A stretch of 27,797 nt of DNA from Ophiothrix spiculata (lineage: Eukaryota > Echinodermata > Ophiuroidea > Amphilepidida > Ophiotrichidae), in the NCBI GenBank assembly GCA_000969725.1, contig JXSR01S035491.1; one strand, written 5' to 3'. The position numbers and the translations under genes are program-made. Positions 1-8,715 of the stretch are shown here, one piece after another. The stretch's first letter is position 1. Each line of letters starts with the position of its first letter. Under the pieces are notes generated by a model, which worked only from the letters and a program-made list of their open reading frames with translations, did not search any database and was not told the origin of the DNA.

Positions 1-33
1 GTTTATACTTTAAATTTGATGGCAAATATTTGG

Positions 34-41
34 TGACGTCA
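34..41. promoter_or_regulatory. TGACGTCA (CRE-type) palindrome
   Basis: A perfect 8-bp CRE lies within ggtgacgtcacgg. No gene start is visible next to it inside the window, so its use is unknown. Confidence 0.25.
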
Positions 42-1412
42 CGGCAAAATGTTTGGTAGGAAAAATTTTGTTTGGAGGCCGACAATGGTTCGGCCTTAAC
101 ACATACACAGTTGAATAGGCTGCATGAATCCACATCTGATTGACGCGTCATCTGGAGACAGTCTCTACTCCTGGAATTTCTCTACTCCTGGAATTTACGT
201 CAATGTACATTCCAAGCTCTTGTGGACCTTTAATATCTCATAATCATTAGATTTGCTTGCTAGCTCCTTTGGTTAAACATTTAAAAGCAAAATGAACAAA
301 TTAAAAAAAGTACACTTATTTAAGATAGATTTAACACATCCAGGCAATGCAAAATCATAGTGTGATTGCATCATATTTACTGCTACCCTCAACTCAGTTA
401 CAAGCTGTGACAAATTTATTTTTACAAAAATTTGGTAATTTATAAATTCATTTTGAAAATGTATGATTTGGAAATTAATTCTCTATCAGTTTTCACCATA
501 AAGTAAAGCATGTCGTTTGAATCGGGCAAGGAGGGATGGGCAAAGATAAGTTTTTCAGCAAAAAGTGCTATTAAATTGCCGAAAAGTTTAAAGCTAGATT
601 TCAAGGTCCTACATTACAGCAAGCCAAGTCAGTAACTATAAGGAGTAAGCTGAAGAGTACCTTTAAGCCGCCAAGTGAGATTAAGAAAAATAGCACTGCA
701 CTATATGGTACCACACCGGCCACTAGGGAGAAAAGGCAACATTTTTTTTCTTAAAATATACATCACATAATCATCTCATACGTACGGATTTACGCAAGTC
801 CAAATTTTCCGTTCACGGTCAAAAGTACCAAGTGCCCCCTCTCTCTCCATATATTGGCTAGAGATTAACTGGCCGTTTCCTGTGTTGTAAACAAGCTGAT
901 TTGCAGCGGGGACCACCGCCCTTGTAGCTGGTTTAGCTACTCAGCTCCCTGACAGGATCAACGCTTCAGACTGACTCATGGCTTAGCCACGTCGTTACCT
1001 ACTCAGACATTCAACAGGTTTCCTTTATGTCAGATATCATGAACTTTTCACACTTATAAGCTTCTATCCTCAGGTAATATTGTAGGTTAACAAAATGTTA
1101 GCAGATATTTGTGAATGTCATATTGAAAAGTTTCAAATGAAAAGTGACAACTTAAATTTTTGACTATTCAAACAAAATGTAGTTTCTCAAAACATCTCCC
1201 GGTCTTTGTTTTAAAATAATAAGGGCCCAAAATAACCAATGACACTTCACCTTGTATGCCCCTACCTTTTGCCTTGGTGCCCTATTAAAATTAAAACTAT
1301 TTTCAAAGATTTTAGGTGTAAAACTGAAATTATATACCGCTCAGACCCATTTCAGAGGGGAATATTTTTTACTAAATTGCCTGGCAGTACTATGCTCAAC
1401 ATAGTCTTGGTA
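42..1412. other. Intergenic or intronic, no supported gene
   Basis: I see no repeat with clear boundaries. There is a local tandem pair ctactcctggaattt at 166-197. A 41-codon ATG frame at 510-635 (starting MSFESGKEGWAKISFSA) has a fair start context but is too short to support. Confidence 0.5.
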
Positions 1413-1596
1413 TATAAAACAAATATTGACTGCTCTTTCATTCTTGAAATAGTAAAACCTATTTCCCCTCGATCATCTTGAGACAATAGGCCTACTATTT
1501 TGCCTTTCGCCTTGGACAAATAGTAGCTATAGTCTCAAGATGATCTTGGGGCAATAGTTTTTACTATTTCCCTCAAGAGCAATCAATATTTGTATA
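1413..1596 (-). mobile_element. Foldback element, family copy 1
   Basis: The left end is tataaaacaaatattgactgctc and the right end is gagcaatcaatatttgtata. The arms pair through a shared inner block (gatcatcttgagac against gtctcaagatgatc), with a short loop around 1490-1528. The end sequences match the elements at 11803-11957 and 16172-16345. The long (AAAA-containing) end is on the left, so this copy is inverted relative to the other two. Confidence 0.65.
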
Positions 1597-1599
1597 TTG

Positions 1600-2034
1600 T
1601 TTGAGTATAATAAATTTTAAATAAGATCGTTTATTCCCCTCTACCCAATTCAGTCTTTCCCTTTCCAAACACTAAATAACCATAAGTACAGATAACAATG
1701 ACCAATACTAGCTGGAGTTTGCTTTGTCCAGGCCCAATGTCAGTATCACTTCCTCATTCATTGCAGTTCTGGGTTGCAGAGATAATGTAGCAATACAAAA
1801 GCTGCCTCTAGTAAAATTTTAGTTTTCTACAGGTTTACAAGCAGTAAAGGTAAAGGGGACCGTCTATATTGCACAGGTCAGTGTGCTCATCTTTCTCTAG
1901 AAGCGATAGGGCTAGACTCCACAATTTGTTGTATTTGTGGTGAGGGGATCACCACACCTTCTCCATGAGTCTGTTACCTTCCTAGCATTGAAGAATGCCA
2001 ATGCCGATTTAACACCTTGGTCGAGTTGAGCACA
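1600..2034. other. Non-coding; one short hairpin
   Basis: A block at about 1850-2030 has higher GC and holds the hairpin gtggtga-gggga-tcaccac (1937-1955). It looks like a fragment of a dispersed repeat, but no boundaries or Pol III boxes are visible. Confidence 0.4.
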
Positions 2035-2235
2035 CAAATAGCCATATGCACATTACTGGTGGCGCTATTTGTTTTTTTTACATTTGACACATGCATAAGG
2101 TAAAGAGGACCAAAAATAAATTTTATGCATGTTAAATTTACATAATAAACATTTTATTTATGAAATATGCATATAATTAATTTCAAAAATGAATAACGCC
2201 ACCAATAATGAAATCTTGAAATATGGGCTACAGTT
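2035..2235. repeat. Degenerate foldback repeat
   Basis: The left arm (tagccatatgcacattactggtggcgc...) is inverted at the right (gcgccacc-type: ataacgccaccaataatg...atatgggcta). A nested pair acatgcataa / ttatgcatgt lies inside, at about 2091 and 2122. The ends are too diverged to show a target duplication. Confidence 0.5.
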
Positions 2236-2367
2236 CAACACCTAATTCTAGAACTAATTTAAACACTTTTTAAGGGCCTGAAGTTCTTGCAACTGTGCAT
2301 TTTTGAAAAAAAGTAACAAATGAACGCATCAAACAGGGTGTACACAGGTATCTAAGACCCTGTTACC

Positions 2368-2647
2368 TAGGGATGCCACTTGGGTACGGAAAAAAAGGAA
2401 ATTAGTCTCGATCGGATACCAATTTCGAGCGGAGGGAGAAAAGCTTTCCCTTGGAGAAGATTTTGGATATTTTAGTTGCTAAAATCTCTATTTTCATGCA
2501 CATTTTGACCCTTTGAACCATTTTATGCAACTTTCTATCACTTTAATAAAAAAAAAACCTTGAATTTTTGAAATATCTATAGGAAAAATGCTCCAAAATG
2601 ACCAAAAAATAGGATTTCGTACTAAAGTAGGAAAAGTGGCATCCCTG
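2368..2647. mobile_element. Short hAT-like inverted-repeat element, TSD GTTACC
   Basis: The ends are TAGGGATGCCACTT and AAGTGGCATCCCTG. They match over about 13 bp, with the left end T where CAGGG would be expected. The element is flanked by exact 6-bp direct repeats GTTACC (2362-2367 and 2648-2653). At 280 bp it has no transposase, so it is non-autonomous. The CAGGG-type terminus suggests hAT, whose usual duplication is 8 bp; 6 bp is atypical. Confidence 0.65.
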
Positions 2648-2966
2648 GTTACCAGGCAGCTATGAATAGACGGTACATTTACCATCCTCAGTTGCCACTT
2701 AATCAGTTGATCCCTAGCGGGTGTCATCTAGAGTTAAGGTGTACTTTTTGGCCTCAGAACTTTGCACAAAACTGCAATGAGACAATCTCATATATAATTA
2801 TAATAATGTAATTAGTCAACGTAGCTGTTGATCAATTTGATGACGAGGAAACTAATAAAGCCTTGGATCGTCACAAATGAAATTATAGGCTTCACAAAAC
2901 TATCATTAATAAGTTCCCTTATGAATCACAGGGCATCTTGTTTAACCCTAACCCTTTTGACCACTT

Positions 2967-3243
2967 CTTCGTTTAAAAATTTATCTCCTTGGAAATCTGC
3001 AAGTCAAAAATGGTGGATTTTCACCTGGATTCGAACCAACAACCTCCAGCTTCCCAATCCAATTATCACTATGTCTTCGTTTAAAAATTTATTTCCTCAG
3101 AAATCTGCATGTCAAAAATGGTGGATTTTCACCTGGATTCGAACCTACAACCTCCAGTTTCCCAATCCAATTAACACTATGTCAAGTCACTGAGCAGGCG
3201 CTGCCATGGTAGCGATTTCATGATCATAACTAGCTTGGGTCTA
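2967..3243 (-). mobile_element. tRNA-derived SINE with a tandemly duplicated 108-bp segment
   Basis: Read on the minus strand, this has a tRNA-like layout: gctcagtgactt (A-box-like), an anticodon-arm-like stretch (ttggattgggaaactggagg), then the perfect Pol III B box GGTTCGAATCC. The segment holding the B box and the following body is present twice with a 108-bp period (2967-3074 and 3075-3182). The B boxes fall at 3037-3027 and 3145-3135. The head (about 3185-3243) resembles the repeat at 8134-8200, which shows a dispersed family. A host tRNA gene is ruled out because no closed acceptor stem forms. Confidence 0.7.
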
Positions 3244-3940
3244 TGACGTATTTGGACTTATGCGAATTTCTTAACTTTGTGGAATGGAATATTGTGAGAT
3301 TCAGTGGGGTTAGGCTTAATACTTTTAACCACTTTTCTTAAGTGTGTGAAAATTGGAAGCTATCCTTTGAAAGTCCAAAATTGATCCCTACACCAACCAA
3401 ATACCAAAAAGCAACTCAACAAAATATCTTGTTTTTCCCTCTGATGTGACAGACGGCAGTACAGTAGCAAAAATACTCAAGACATGCACTATTCAAATAT
3501 TCCTGATTTGCCGTCACCGATAAATTGACCAAGCTGTTATTATATTAAATGCAATTTCTTTCCAAAAATTGCATCTGTGGTGACAAGTTCCAGACCACGT
3601 TTTCCAAACTATAAGTGACCATATTTTGAGAACCGCTTAAGATTTCCATCATTTTTGCACCAAATTACTTAGTTTGCAAACATTTGAAAGAGTAGATCAA
3701 AACCAAAGACTCTAGATACCATGCACGCATACAAATTATACAGCAAGTAGATGTATTAAACTGAGCGTAAGTAACTCGTCGTAACTTTCAGCCTTCGACC
3801 TCCTTCATTTTTGACGATTCTTCATTTGACAATTACACATCACCTTGTTTAGGCTTTTGCCAAGGAAACCCAACTTGGTACCAAGTAAGCTAAAGGAAGC
3901 TTTTCTTCAACAGGGTTCCAAGATGTTTTTAAATTCAATT
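3244..3940. other. Non-coding, nothing recognisable
   Basis: AT-rich unique-looking sequence without long frames or clear inverted repeats. It leads into the candidate acceptor at 3951, and a second acceptor-like tract (cttttcttcaacag) lies at 3901-3913. Confidence 0.4.
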
Positions 3941-3951
3941 TTTGAATGCAG

Positions 3952-4125
3952 GAGGAATACCGGAGTGCCTGGAGAAAAAAACAGCGGAAGCGAGCATGGA
4001 TTGAAAATCAAATGCACATCCGGGACCTCATTGGTGAATTGGTGAAGGCGAGGGAACTACCTGTGTGCCATGGCACCTGCTTCTCCTCATCAAAGATGAT
4101 ACTTTGTTATAATTCAATTTGCTGA
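3952..4125 (+). CDS. Candidate terminal exon, basic helical protein, unrecognised
   Basis: An open frame of 57 codons starts directly after a good 3' splice site (a T-rich tract, then tgcag, at 3951) and ends at TGA 4123-4125. The peptide begins EEYRSAWRKKQRKRAW, continues IENQMHIRDLIGELVKAREL, and ends in a Cys/Ser-rich tail. The first 36 residues look like one highly charged amphipathic helix. Codon choice (CGG, GCC, CTC, GTG) is more GC-rich than the flanks, as expected of exon sequence. An in-frame TGA lies just upstream of the acceptor, so the frame can be used only by splicing. I recognise no family, and no partner exon was found upstream in the window. It could also be a fragment of an old transposon protein. 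Confidence 0.35.
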   Translation, partial: EEYRSAWRKKQRKRAWIENQMHIRDLIGELVKARELPVCHGTCFSSSKMILCYNSIC

Positions 4126-4884
4126 TTCAAGTTAACCATCCTAGATAATTTGTAATCTGAAAGCAGCAGTTTATCATAGAAACAATCAATATGATATCAA
4201 AGGCTTGCAATTATAAGCCCATAGAGCTGTGTCATTCTCCTATCTTTCAACATGATGAAAGACTTTTAATTTTGGTTATCAAAGAATATCAATAAATACC
4301 AAATATAACTTAAAATCACCATTTCAATGTTATTTTGGTTGTCTAATTGCATAATATGTCAATTTTCGTGGTCACCTCTAGCAGCAGAAAAGAGGAGATA
4401 AAGTTGTTTGATGTATAAAACGCTCACGTGACAGCTCTCAGATATTGGCATCCAGAAAGATGATTCAGGACTTATGGGCCACTTAAGACTCAACATGGAG
4501 ATCCCTATTGAATGAATAAGTTGCATTTAAAATAGCCCCTTAGTCAATGTGTTCTAATTTAAAATAGTAGGCCTATATCACACACTCAAAAAAATCATAA
4601 TTTTACATACTAAAGATTTTTATCTGGGCAGAAACGGTGACTGCATGCACTAGATACTCAAAACCTTGAAGTATGCAACAAGCAATCAAACTCTGTTACG
4701 AGATCCAAAGCAATATCCCTTGTATTCTAAAACACTGTGAAATGCTGGTTTTGTGTTGTGTAAGATACTAATAATGATTGATTAGGATCGATTAGGACCA
4801 AATCACTGCCCTCATATTAATATTTCTTTTACATGAAACATTCTTGATTTGGTATTATTTTGAGCTAAAATAAATAAAATAAAA
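4126..4884. other. Non-coding, nothing recognisable
   Basis: AT-rich and without supported frames. An aaataaaataaaata run at 4870-4886 borders the 5' truncation point of the LINE and may be part of its insertion site. Confidence 0.4.
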
Positions 4885-5211
4885 TATAATCAACTTAAAG
4901 TTTCAGATCTTTGTAAATTGCAAATTGGTACATTTATGTATAAATATAGTCATAGCTTATTACCAGATTCATTTAATAATATCTTTAAATCAAATTCAAA
5001 TAACCATAATTATGGTACTAGAAATGCTAATAACTTTGAATTTCCTAAAGGCAAACTTGAATTTAGCAACAAATCAATTTCATACCAAGGAGTGAAGATC
5101 TGGAATAACATACCAAAGAAAATTAAAAGTAGTGATAATATTAAGTCTTTTAAACATTCTTATAAAAAATCTCTTATATCAGATTACCCAAAGATGGAAA
5201 ATGATTCATAA
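4885..5211 (+). pseudogene. C-terminal end of a non-LTR retrotransposon ORF2 (5'-truncated LINE)
   Basis: An open frame of about 107 codons ends at TAA 5209-5211. Its order of motifs is that of the region after the reverse transcriptase core in CR1/L2/Jockey-like ORF2 proteins: LCKLQIGTFMYKY, then LLPDSFNNIF, then an H-x-Y-x-TRNA block (HNYGTRNA), then GVKIWNNIPKKIK, then a basic SFKHSYKKSL tail. The catalytic RT palm and the endonuclease are missing. The frame opens in A/T-rich sequence just upstream (about 4864-4885), so the copy is 5'-truncated, as is usual for LINE insertions. The preserved frame suggests a fairly young insertion. No retrotransposition is possible from this fragment alone. 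Clade assignment is by resemblance only. Confidence 0.8.
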
Positions 5212-5299
5212 AATATGTAAATATATATTTTCACCTTTTTTTCATTTTCATTATTTAAGTACAGTTGATGATTAATGAAGTACCTTTAATTGAAACTTC

Positions 5300-5350
5300 C
5301 CATCCTTTCTCTCTACTCTGTGGCCATCGCATTGTGGATTGAGAGGATGG
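5300..5350 (+). repeat. LINE 3' UTR hairpin, copy 1
   Basis: A 10-bp stem pairs CCATCCTTTC (5300-5309) with GAGAGGATGG (5341-5350), with one G-U, around a 31-nt loop. The loop has an inner CCAT/GTGG pairing option. The loop core actctgtggccatcgcattg is shared with copy 2, 123 bp downstream. Confidence 0.7.
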
Positions 5351-5422
5351 CACAGATCATATTTTCAATATTTAACATAACATTTGTAAATCATCAAAAT
5401 GAAATAATCATAATGAAACATC

Positions 5423-5473
5423 CTGTCCTTTCTTTTGACTCTGTGGCCATCGCATTGTGGAATGAGAGGACAG
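5423..5473 (+). repeat. LINE 3' UTR hairpin, copy 2 (covaries with copy 1)
   Basis: The stem pairs CTGTCCTTTC (5423-5432) with GAGAGGACAG (5464-5473), again with a 31-nt loop. Relative to copy 1, one C-G pair has become U-A and the next A-U pair has become G-C, so base pairing is kept although both strands changed. Confidence 0.7.
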
Positions 5474-5690
5474 TACATATGCTAAATTTATGATTCCTTG
5501 TAAATTAATCGTGTATACATGTAGCTTTCTAGATTTTTGGAGTCTGGGACCCGACAGGCTTACTGCTTATTTCCCAGTCCTCCTCCACAATGTTTGATAC
5601 AGTTGATTGTACTATTTTTGATATGTTGTTACTGTAATTTTGCATATGTGGAAGAAATAAATTCTTATGTCTTATGTCTTATGTCTTAGC

Positions 5691-6510
5691 TAATTTTGTG
5701 GCTACCACGTAGACAAACATGAACATTATTAGATTTATGAACTTTCAGCGAATTGGCAACAAAATCACTCACAGACACCGATAATAATTACATCATTTTG
5801 CACGCTACTGATTGGTCAAGCACATTCATGCTTTACTGGTGATATACATATTTACAGACGATAACACATCCTGATTTGCAAACTGAGGCGCCAAGCTTCT
5901 AGGCCTACTTCCTGGCAGCTGGATTTGAACTGAAACTTGCTCGATTATGATAAAAGTTACCATCATAAACTATCAATCGCACAATGTGCTCGGCCATTTC
6001 CTTTTGTCCCCAATATTGCTAAATGAATTACTTGAGCAACGACTTTAAATGACCTAATCACTGTGGACAATACATTTGCATAATGTTGTTGTAATGGCTT
6101 TGGAATGTGGGTTCGATGCGTCAATTAGCTCCAAAATATCTGATAGCTATCTTTATATAGTCATCTATTGAAAAAAATTCTATTATGAACCAGCTAAAAA
6201 AAGTCATGAGACCAGAGTGAATCCTGGGTGCATAATTGATGAGACAACAAACAAAAGCAGTTTTGTCCATTTCCACTGTTTTATATCATGTGATTTTGAC
6301 TAATTAGGATTTCATATTAACGTTCTTGAATATTATCTAGCAAAGTTCCGATATTTGATGACATTACCATCCTTGCACCGTTGTTTTTATCAAATATTTA
6401 TTCATATTCCTTCTGCACCGGTACTCCTGAATTTTATTTGACCTTCCCTTGTTCGGTATTAAAAACAGATTACTTTCAAAGTTTAATTTTCGTTGCCTTT
6501 GTTATTACTT
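5691..6510. other. Non-coding, nothing recognisable
   Basis: This lies between the LINE tail and the GC-rich inverted-repeat element. No frame, tRNA-like box or repeat boundary could be supported. Confidence 0.4.
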
Positions 6511-6515
6511 ATAAT

Positions 6516-6695
6516 CAGGGCCCGCGGAACGGCCGGGCAGAAGGGGCTCGAGCCCCCTCACTTTTTGACCAGGGTCCCCCCTGGGACCCACGCCGATTTG
6601 CGCCACGCTCTACTAGAGAGTAAAAACCTGAGCCCCCTCACTTTAAAAAGAGTTCCGTGAGCCCCCTCACTTTAAAAAGCGTTCCGCGGGCCCTG
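6516..6695. mobile_element. GC-rich inverted-repeat element, TSD ATAAT
   Basis: The termini CAGGGCCCGCGGAACG and CGTTCCGCGGGCCCTG are perfectly inverted over 16 bp, and exact ATAAT repeats flank them (6511-6515 and 6696-6700). The 180-bp interior is far more GC-rich than its surroundings and holds three direct copies of gagccccctcactttt-like sequence (6550, 6630, 6659). CAGGG ends suggest a hAT relative, some of which make 5-bp duplications. There is no coding capacity. Confidence 0.7.
6630..6686 (+). repeat. Direct repeat of a 29-bp unit inside the GC-rich element
   Basis: Two adjacent copies of gagccccctcactttaaaaa followed by gcgttccg or gagttccg start at 6630 and 6659. The second copy runs into the terminal inverted repeat, so the tandem copies look like partial duplications of the element's own subterminal sequence. 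Confidence 0.65.
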
Positions 6696-6700
6696 ATAAT

Positions 6701-7285
6701 TGTTTCAATTTCATTAAACAAGTAAGTGCAACCTGCCCCTTCAACCCCACCCTCCGTACACTACAATCATATTGATTGATTAAAGCATCGTATTCATTTA
6801 AATTTTTTTAGGCCATCTTCAGCCCGAAAATCCAATTAAGCTGAATTTATAATCGTAGCAAACTCAATTCCAATAATTTTCACCGGCACAAACGACAAAC
6901 TGAATTCATGTTCAAAATGCAAACTGATTGCGGCAGCAGATGAAATAAAAAAATAACGAAATATCAGTTTTTCTCAACTCGTTTGCATTAACACAAACGG
7001 CATGGCGTTTTTATATTGATCTTTCGGCAACAACGATATATCATGGCACAACGGTTGTGTCTTAAACCGAAGCAATGGCAAGGGGTTGTTTATTCGAATG
7101 AACAACAAAAGGAAACTCTAATGAAGAGTTGACAAGAACCAAAATTTAAACAAACCAATCATATATGAGGTGGAGATGTGCTCAAAGTCGCCAATTCTCC
7201 CACTGAACAGATCAGTAAAAAGCAAAAAAGATGATTTGCAAATACAGGATCACATCCCTGTCTTTACATATGAAGCATAAACCTA
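6701..7285. other. Non-coding, nothing recognisable
   Basis: AT-rich sequence between two mobile-element insertions. Short phrases such as cacaaacg recur (6890 and 6991) without forming an array. Confidence 0.35.
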
Positions 7286-7322
7286 CAGGGTGTCCCAAAT
7301 TATACTTTTGGGACACCCTATA
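7286..7322. mobile_element. Minimal TIR pair (mariner-type end sequence)
   Basis: Thirteen-bp arms AGGGTGTCCCAAA (7287-7299) and TTTGGGACACCCT (7307-7319) are separated by only 7 bp, with TA outside each arm. CAGGGTGTCCCAAA-type sequence resembles the ends of TA-inserting Tc1/mariner-like MITEs. What remains is essentially two ends fused. Confidence 0.6.
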
Positions 7323-7392
7323 CTCCCAAGCCTCCTAAAGATTGAATAACAAATTCATACATTTGAATACGTTTTGTTTATACTTGCATTGT

Positions 7393-7750
7393 GATACCAA
7401 GATGTTATGCAACATCCAATTCAGGTTCAACGGCAATTCCAAATGTATACACAACGACCTCAAACTCATGTTGAACCAATTTTCACTAAATATGTCAAAC
7501 AAGAAACTTACGATAGGTACATTCAACATAACATACAACCCCCTAAATGCTATAATATGATAACGTTACCATGCAGCAGCAGTAAGGCCTACCATGTGAT
7601 TATTCCCATACAAATGCCTGGTTCTCTCCCAATGCCAACGCGACTCGGCAGATTCCTCCTCATACCGCGAGCACCAACATTGTCCTACGCAACGACCACA
7701 ATGCATATCAACTATCATTTGTTCCTTTCATCCCCAATGTATGGCTCTAA
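7393..7750 (+). pseudogene. Candidate coding remnant with a frame break, unrecognised
   Basis: From about 7395 one frame reads YQDVMQHPIQVQRQFQMYTQ and stays protein-like to about 7555 (QETYDRYIQHNIQPPK). A second frame then reads from 7586 to TAA 7748-7750 (NAWFSPNANATRQIPPH ... FVPFIPNVWL) with strongly coding-like codons. The first frame does stay open across the second half, as a 115-residue frame from ATG 7407 to a TGA at 7752-7754, but that half reads less like protein. The switch lies near atgcagcagcagtaaggcc. An AATAAA signal follows at 7830-7835. The pattern fits the 3' end of a decayed gene, or two exons with an unnoticed junction. No domain is recognisable and chance cannot be excluded. 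Confidence 0.3.
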
Positions 7751-7829
7751 ATGACAATCTAAGTAAACTGCAGTTTCTATTAGTACTGTTTTTTCACTGA
7801 AGTTTGATCTTTTTTGCAGACCTTTGTTT

Positions 7830-7835
7830 AATAAA
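7830..7835 (+). promoter_or_regulatory. Possible polyadenylation signal
   Basis: AATAAA lies 80 bp past the TAA at 7748-7750, the expected side for a plus-strand transcript. The hexamer alone is common in AT-rich DNA, so its value depends on whether 7393-7750 is transcribed. Confidence 0.2.
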
Positions 7836-8080
7836 TCATCATCATAATTAATTTTTGATATGAACTAGTAACCGGAGACAATAGCGCCCTGAATTCATTC
7901 CAAGATTCTGATAATGACTATAATCAGTATAAGCAGCTATAGCTGATTCGGATAGTTGCGGAGCATAAAACTCTGTTTAAGATATATGACATACACCTAA
8001 CCAACTTCAGATCAGAACAACTATATTTCCTCAAATATTACCATGTCAAAAGTCTCTGTTTTCAAAAAGCATTCAACTAA

Positions 8081-8200
8081 GGAATTTGAACCCAGGACCC
8101 CCAAGCTTCTGATTCCAATGTTCAGCAATACCGAGCCACTGGAGGGCGCTGCCTCGGTAGTGATTCGATGATTGTATCTATCTCTCAGCTTGAGATGTAA
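8081..8200 (-). mobile_element. tRNA-derived SINE copy, same family as at 2967-3243
   Basis: On the minus strand the head aatcactaccgaggcagcgcc matches aatcgctaccatggcagcgcc of the copy near 3.2 kb. A tRNA-like middle follows, then the B-box-like GGGTTCAAATTCC (8093-8081), which carries an extra T. The copy is shorter and more diverged than the other one. Confidence 0.6.
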
Positions 8201-8231
8201 GCTTACGGCTGTTTTCTTCATTTTCTTCTGT

Positions 8232-8520
8232 ACATTTGTAAGAGCGTTGGACTCATAATCGCATGCATACATACAGATCCGAGTCCGGCACGTCTCCTTG
8301 TTTCCTTAAGCAAGAAACTTTGCTCTACTTGCTTCGTGCTTCGGAGGGCATGTAAAACCGTTGGTCCCATCTGAAGTGTTCGTGACACACTGTCAGATGT
8401 AAAAGAACATCACGGGCTAAGCCACAGCTGTTCGAAATAAGAGTAGGGGAATCCTCCCTGGTACTGTGACCATCAACTCAAGGACCAGAGTAATGCTGTA
8501 TATAGTGAATAGTCAATCCT
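8232..8520 (+). mobile_element. tRNA-derived SINE (plus strand)
   Basis: A tRNA-like head, GTAAGAGCGTTGGACTCATAATC followed by a B box (GATCCGAGTCC, about 8276-8286), resembles the D-loop-to-T-loop part of a tRNA with the A box 5' portion lost. The body contains ccttaagcaagaaactttgctc and then gcttcggagggcatgtaaaaccgttggtccc. These are the two conserved body blocks I associate with many animal SINEs (a ttgggcaagacactt block and a gggacgttaaaccgttggtccc block). The exact superfamily is not assigned. The 3' end is approximate. Confidence 0.6.
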
Positions 8521-8609
8521 AGCAGTTAAACATAAATTGAAGATTGAAAACTTGAAGCAGGGTTAGGGTTATAATAAAGGTGAAAAAATAAGGGTTATAC
8601 CGCTCTGTG

Positions 8610-8715
8610 TGCACAAAAACCTTTCGAAGCAAGCACCAAGACCGGGGATTGAACCCACAACAGCCCTGGGCTCATTGGTACAAAGCGAGGGAATTACCGC
8701 TGCACTACCTGCTTC
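8610..8715 (-). mobile_element. tRNA-like SINE head (minus strand)
   Basis: On the minus strand, GGTAGTGCAGCGGTAATTCC (A-box-like) is followed about 40 nt later by GGGTTCAATCCCC (B box, 8656-8645), with cagggctgttgt as the intervening arm. It ends in a short pyrimidine/T-rich stretch at 8610-8630. The acceptor stem does not close, so this is a SINE or tRNA relic rather than a working tRNA gene. Confidence 0.5.

Larger units (their letters stand above)
5212..5690 (+). mobile_element. LINE 3' UTR with microsatellite tail
   Basis: This directly follows the ORF2 stop. It contains two tandem 123-bp-spaced hairpin modules (separate entry) and then a block at 5541-5600 (gtctgggacccgacaggctt ... cagtcctcctccacaatg) of the sort found in CR1-like 3' UTRs. 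It ends in AATAAA-like sequence and about three copies of TCTTATG (5663-5689). Short tandem 3' tails instead of poly(A) are typical of CR1/L2-group elements and mark the 3' end of the insertion. Confidence 0.75.

Noticed and set aside
510..635. 41-codon ATG frame MSFESGKEGWAKISFSA
   Set aside because: It is short, with no convincing donor at the end and no recognisable family. The start context alone is not enough.
7335..7560. Overlapping frames on both strands near 7.4 kb other than the Gln-rich one
   Set aside because: Their residues are the Asn/Ile/Leu mix expected from translating AT-rich DNA in wrong frames.
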